Shown here: positions 63,701-64,000 of the stretch, one piece after another
Layout: every line of letters begins with the position of its first letter
Numbering within the stretch: the first letter of the stretch is position 1
Assembly: GCA_020439745.1 (NCBI GenBank)
Contig: JAGQSC010000021.1
Coordinates: forward strand, 186,001-250,000
From: Acidobacteriota bacterium
Lineage (GTDB): Bacteria; Acidobacteriota; Holophagae; Acanthopleuribacterales; Acanthopleuribacteraceae
Reading direction: 5' to 3'
DNA: 64,000 nucleotides
Position numbers and translations under genes: made by a program
Notes under the pieces: generated by a model
What the model saw: the letters and a program-made list of their open reading frames with translations, nothing else
Database searches by the model: none
What the model was told of the DNA's origin: nothing

Positions 63701-64000
63701 AACCGTGAGTTTGGACAGTCAAAAAATGAAAACCCGCTACAGGGTGCCTTTATCGTTCGAGAACTGACGGACCTGCTTGAGGCAGCCATCCTCAGCGAGT
63801 TCCGACGCATATCTGAGCGTGGCGGCGTGCTTTCGGCTATGGAGTCGATGTACCAACGGGGCAAGATTCAAGAAGAATCCATGTTGTACGAGCGCTTGAA
63901 GCACGATGGCAAAATTCCCATCATTGGTGTGAATACCTTTCTCAATCCCAACCCTGTCGATCGCACGCAGTTGGAGCAGGAACTGATTCGATCAACCGAT
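60749..64000 (+). CDS. icmF: Fused isobutyryl-CoA mutase IcmF, 3' end outside window
   Basis: 1084 codons are visible without a stop; about 60-80 residues are probably missing. Order: B12-binding domain with [10 protein letters not shown] (lower-ligand His), a MeaB-like GTPase with GTGGAGKSS and a later ATP/GTP switch region, then the mutase barrel ([31 protein letters not shown]). The FPFKR and TCIFSTEF segments follow the isobutyryl-CoA rather than the methylmalonyl-CoA pattern. The enzyme interconverts isobutyryl- and n-butyryl-CoA using AdoCbl, with its own G-protein chaperone. Start ATG 60749 has AGAGGTAGG upstream. Confidence 0.95.
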   Translation, partial: MTQVTQTQGAKQVATEPSYRNKIRFVTAASLFDGHDASINIMRRILQSQGAEVIHLGHNRSVGEVVDAAIQEDVQGIAISSYQGGHVEYFSYMVELLQQRGCGHIKVFGGGGGVISPDEIQALEALGVAKIFSPEDGSRLGLEGMIRSMLEQCDFSPVEVAGTSDSLKQEPNRIARRITEIETGMLHTEPSTQPVPVLGITGTGGAGKSSLTDEIVRRFLSSFPDKKLAIISVDPSKRRTGGALLGDRIRMNAISCPESEGHPRVFMRSLATRSSNRATSEAVAGSVSALKDAGFDLVVVETAGIGQSDSEIVDLVDFSIYVMTSEYGAATQLEKIDMLDLADMVVLNKFEKRGAEDALRDVRKQVKRNRGWFDVADDNLPIYPTIASQFNDRGTNRFFTQMVKGLNTKLGLSWEIPQFALAGIPEKAPIIPGERQRYLAEIADSVDEYRAFAKQQAHIARTLYQLDGSIKALEARSDEGQIRFRSDEGQAELDLTPRDTAHIIQELKREQKFVENTLHPECRALLKAWPAAREAYGQDELVTRIRDREIRNDLFSVSLSGTRVPRVALPDMQDWGDMLQWLLLENVPGGFPYTAGVFPFKRTGEDPTRMFAGEGTPERTNRRFHYISKGQPAARLSTAFDSVTLYGEDPDRRPDIYGKIGNSGVSICTLDDMKKLYSGFDLVNPTTSVSMTINGPAPCMLGFFLNAAIDQQVERFLREQGTLDAVRTTWAKQYQSKGLELPSYEGLAFDEANDRCFGLGLLGINGSDVVDPDCYERIRANTLKQVRGTVQADILKEDQAQNTCIFSTEFALKMMGDVQSFFTKNDVRNYYSVSISGYHIAEAGANPITQAAFTLANGFTYVEYYLSRGLNIDDFAPNLSFFFSNGLDPEYAVIGRVARRIWAITLKNKYGANSRSQKLKYHIQTSGRSLHAQEIDFNDIRTTLQALYAINDNCNSLHTNAYDEAITTPTEESVRRALAIQLIVNREFGQSKNENPLQGAFIVRELTDLLEAAILSEFRRISERGGVLSAMESMYQRGKIQEESMLYERLKHDGKIPIIGVNTFLNPNPVDRTQLEQELIRSTD

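Noticed and set aside
1-64000. tRNA, rRNA, CRISPR array, transposase or phage genes
   Set aside because: None seen: no cloverleaf-like T-loop motifs, regular repeat-spacer series, transposase motifs or phage structural genes.

Overview
The window looks like a chromosomal segment of a Gram-negative, outer-membrane-bearing heterotroph of moderate GC content. Two very large carboxypeptidase-regulatory/TonB-dependent receptors of the Oar type, a DUF5916 outer-membrane barrel protein, many small secreted proteins of unknown function, a Pkn-type kinase with a long TPR tail and 2-oxoacid:ferredoxin enzymes together suggest Acidobacteriota, perhaps near Acanthopleuribacter. That placement is inference from gene content only. 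Nothing in the window looks like a prophage, insertion sequence, CRISPR array, rRNA or tRNA.

Layout. 1-4.4 kb: a partial RpiR-type regulator divergent from a TonB receptor plus a secreted S51 (cyanophycinase-like) peptidase; near-identical inverted repeats sit in front of both transcription units. 4.7-12.8 kb: single genes (VOC protein, PfkB sugar kinase, DUF5916 protein, MscS channel, beta-lactamase-fold hydrolase, YCII protein, DUF1579-like protein). 12.9-17.8 kb: SppA protease, an SDR-DoxX pair with overlapping start/stop, and a two-gene unit that resembles a copper amine oxidase split into an N-domain protein and a catalytic-domain protein. 17.8-20 kb: a BtuB-like receptor behind what reads as two tandem cobalamin riboswitches. 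20.4-30.3 kb: a glutamine amidotransferase, a SpoIIE phosphatase tail-to-tail with a Ser/Thr kinase, a CarH-like B12/MerR regulator with 11-bp operator repeats, two fasciclin-domain proteins and an SRPBCC protein. 30.6-38.7 kb: a second large TonB receptor, a small Fur-box region, a miniature DUF4157 protein and a transglutaminase lipoprotein. 38.7-49.7 kb: a patatin-type Vd autotransporter, an SLC12-like transporter, a cupin, a Bax-inhibitor-1 protein, and a vWA/histidine kinase/response regulator/DUF6503 operon.

49.9-64 kb forms a metabolic block. On the minus strand: a 2-oxoacid:ferredoxin oxidoreductase in two fused polypeptides, a Rossmann protein of unknown role, and an ADP-forming acyl-CoA synthetase. 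On the plus strand: an aminotransferase, a multi-cluster ferredoxin and a fused isobutyryl-CoA mutase (IcmF) cut off by the window end. These could together turn branched-chain amino acids into 2-oxoacids, acyl-CoA, ATP and reduced ferredoxin, with IcmF interconverting isobutyryl- and butyryl-CoA.

Cobalamin recurs: uptake receptor with riboswitches, B12-binding regulator and AdoCbl-dependent mutase lie in one 64-kb stretch.
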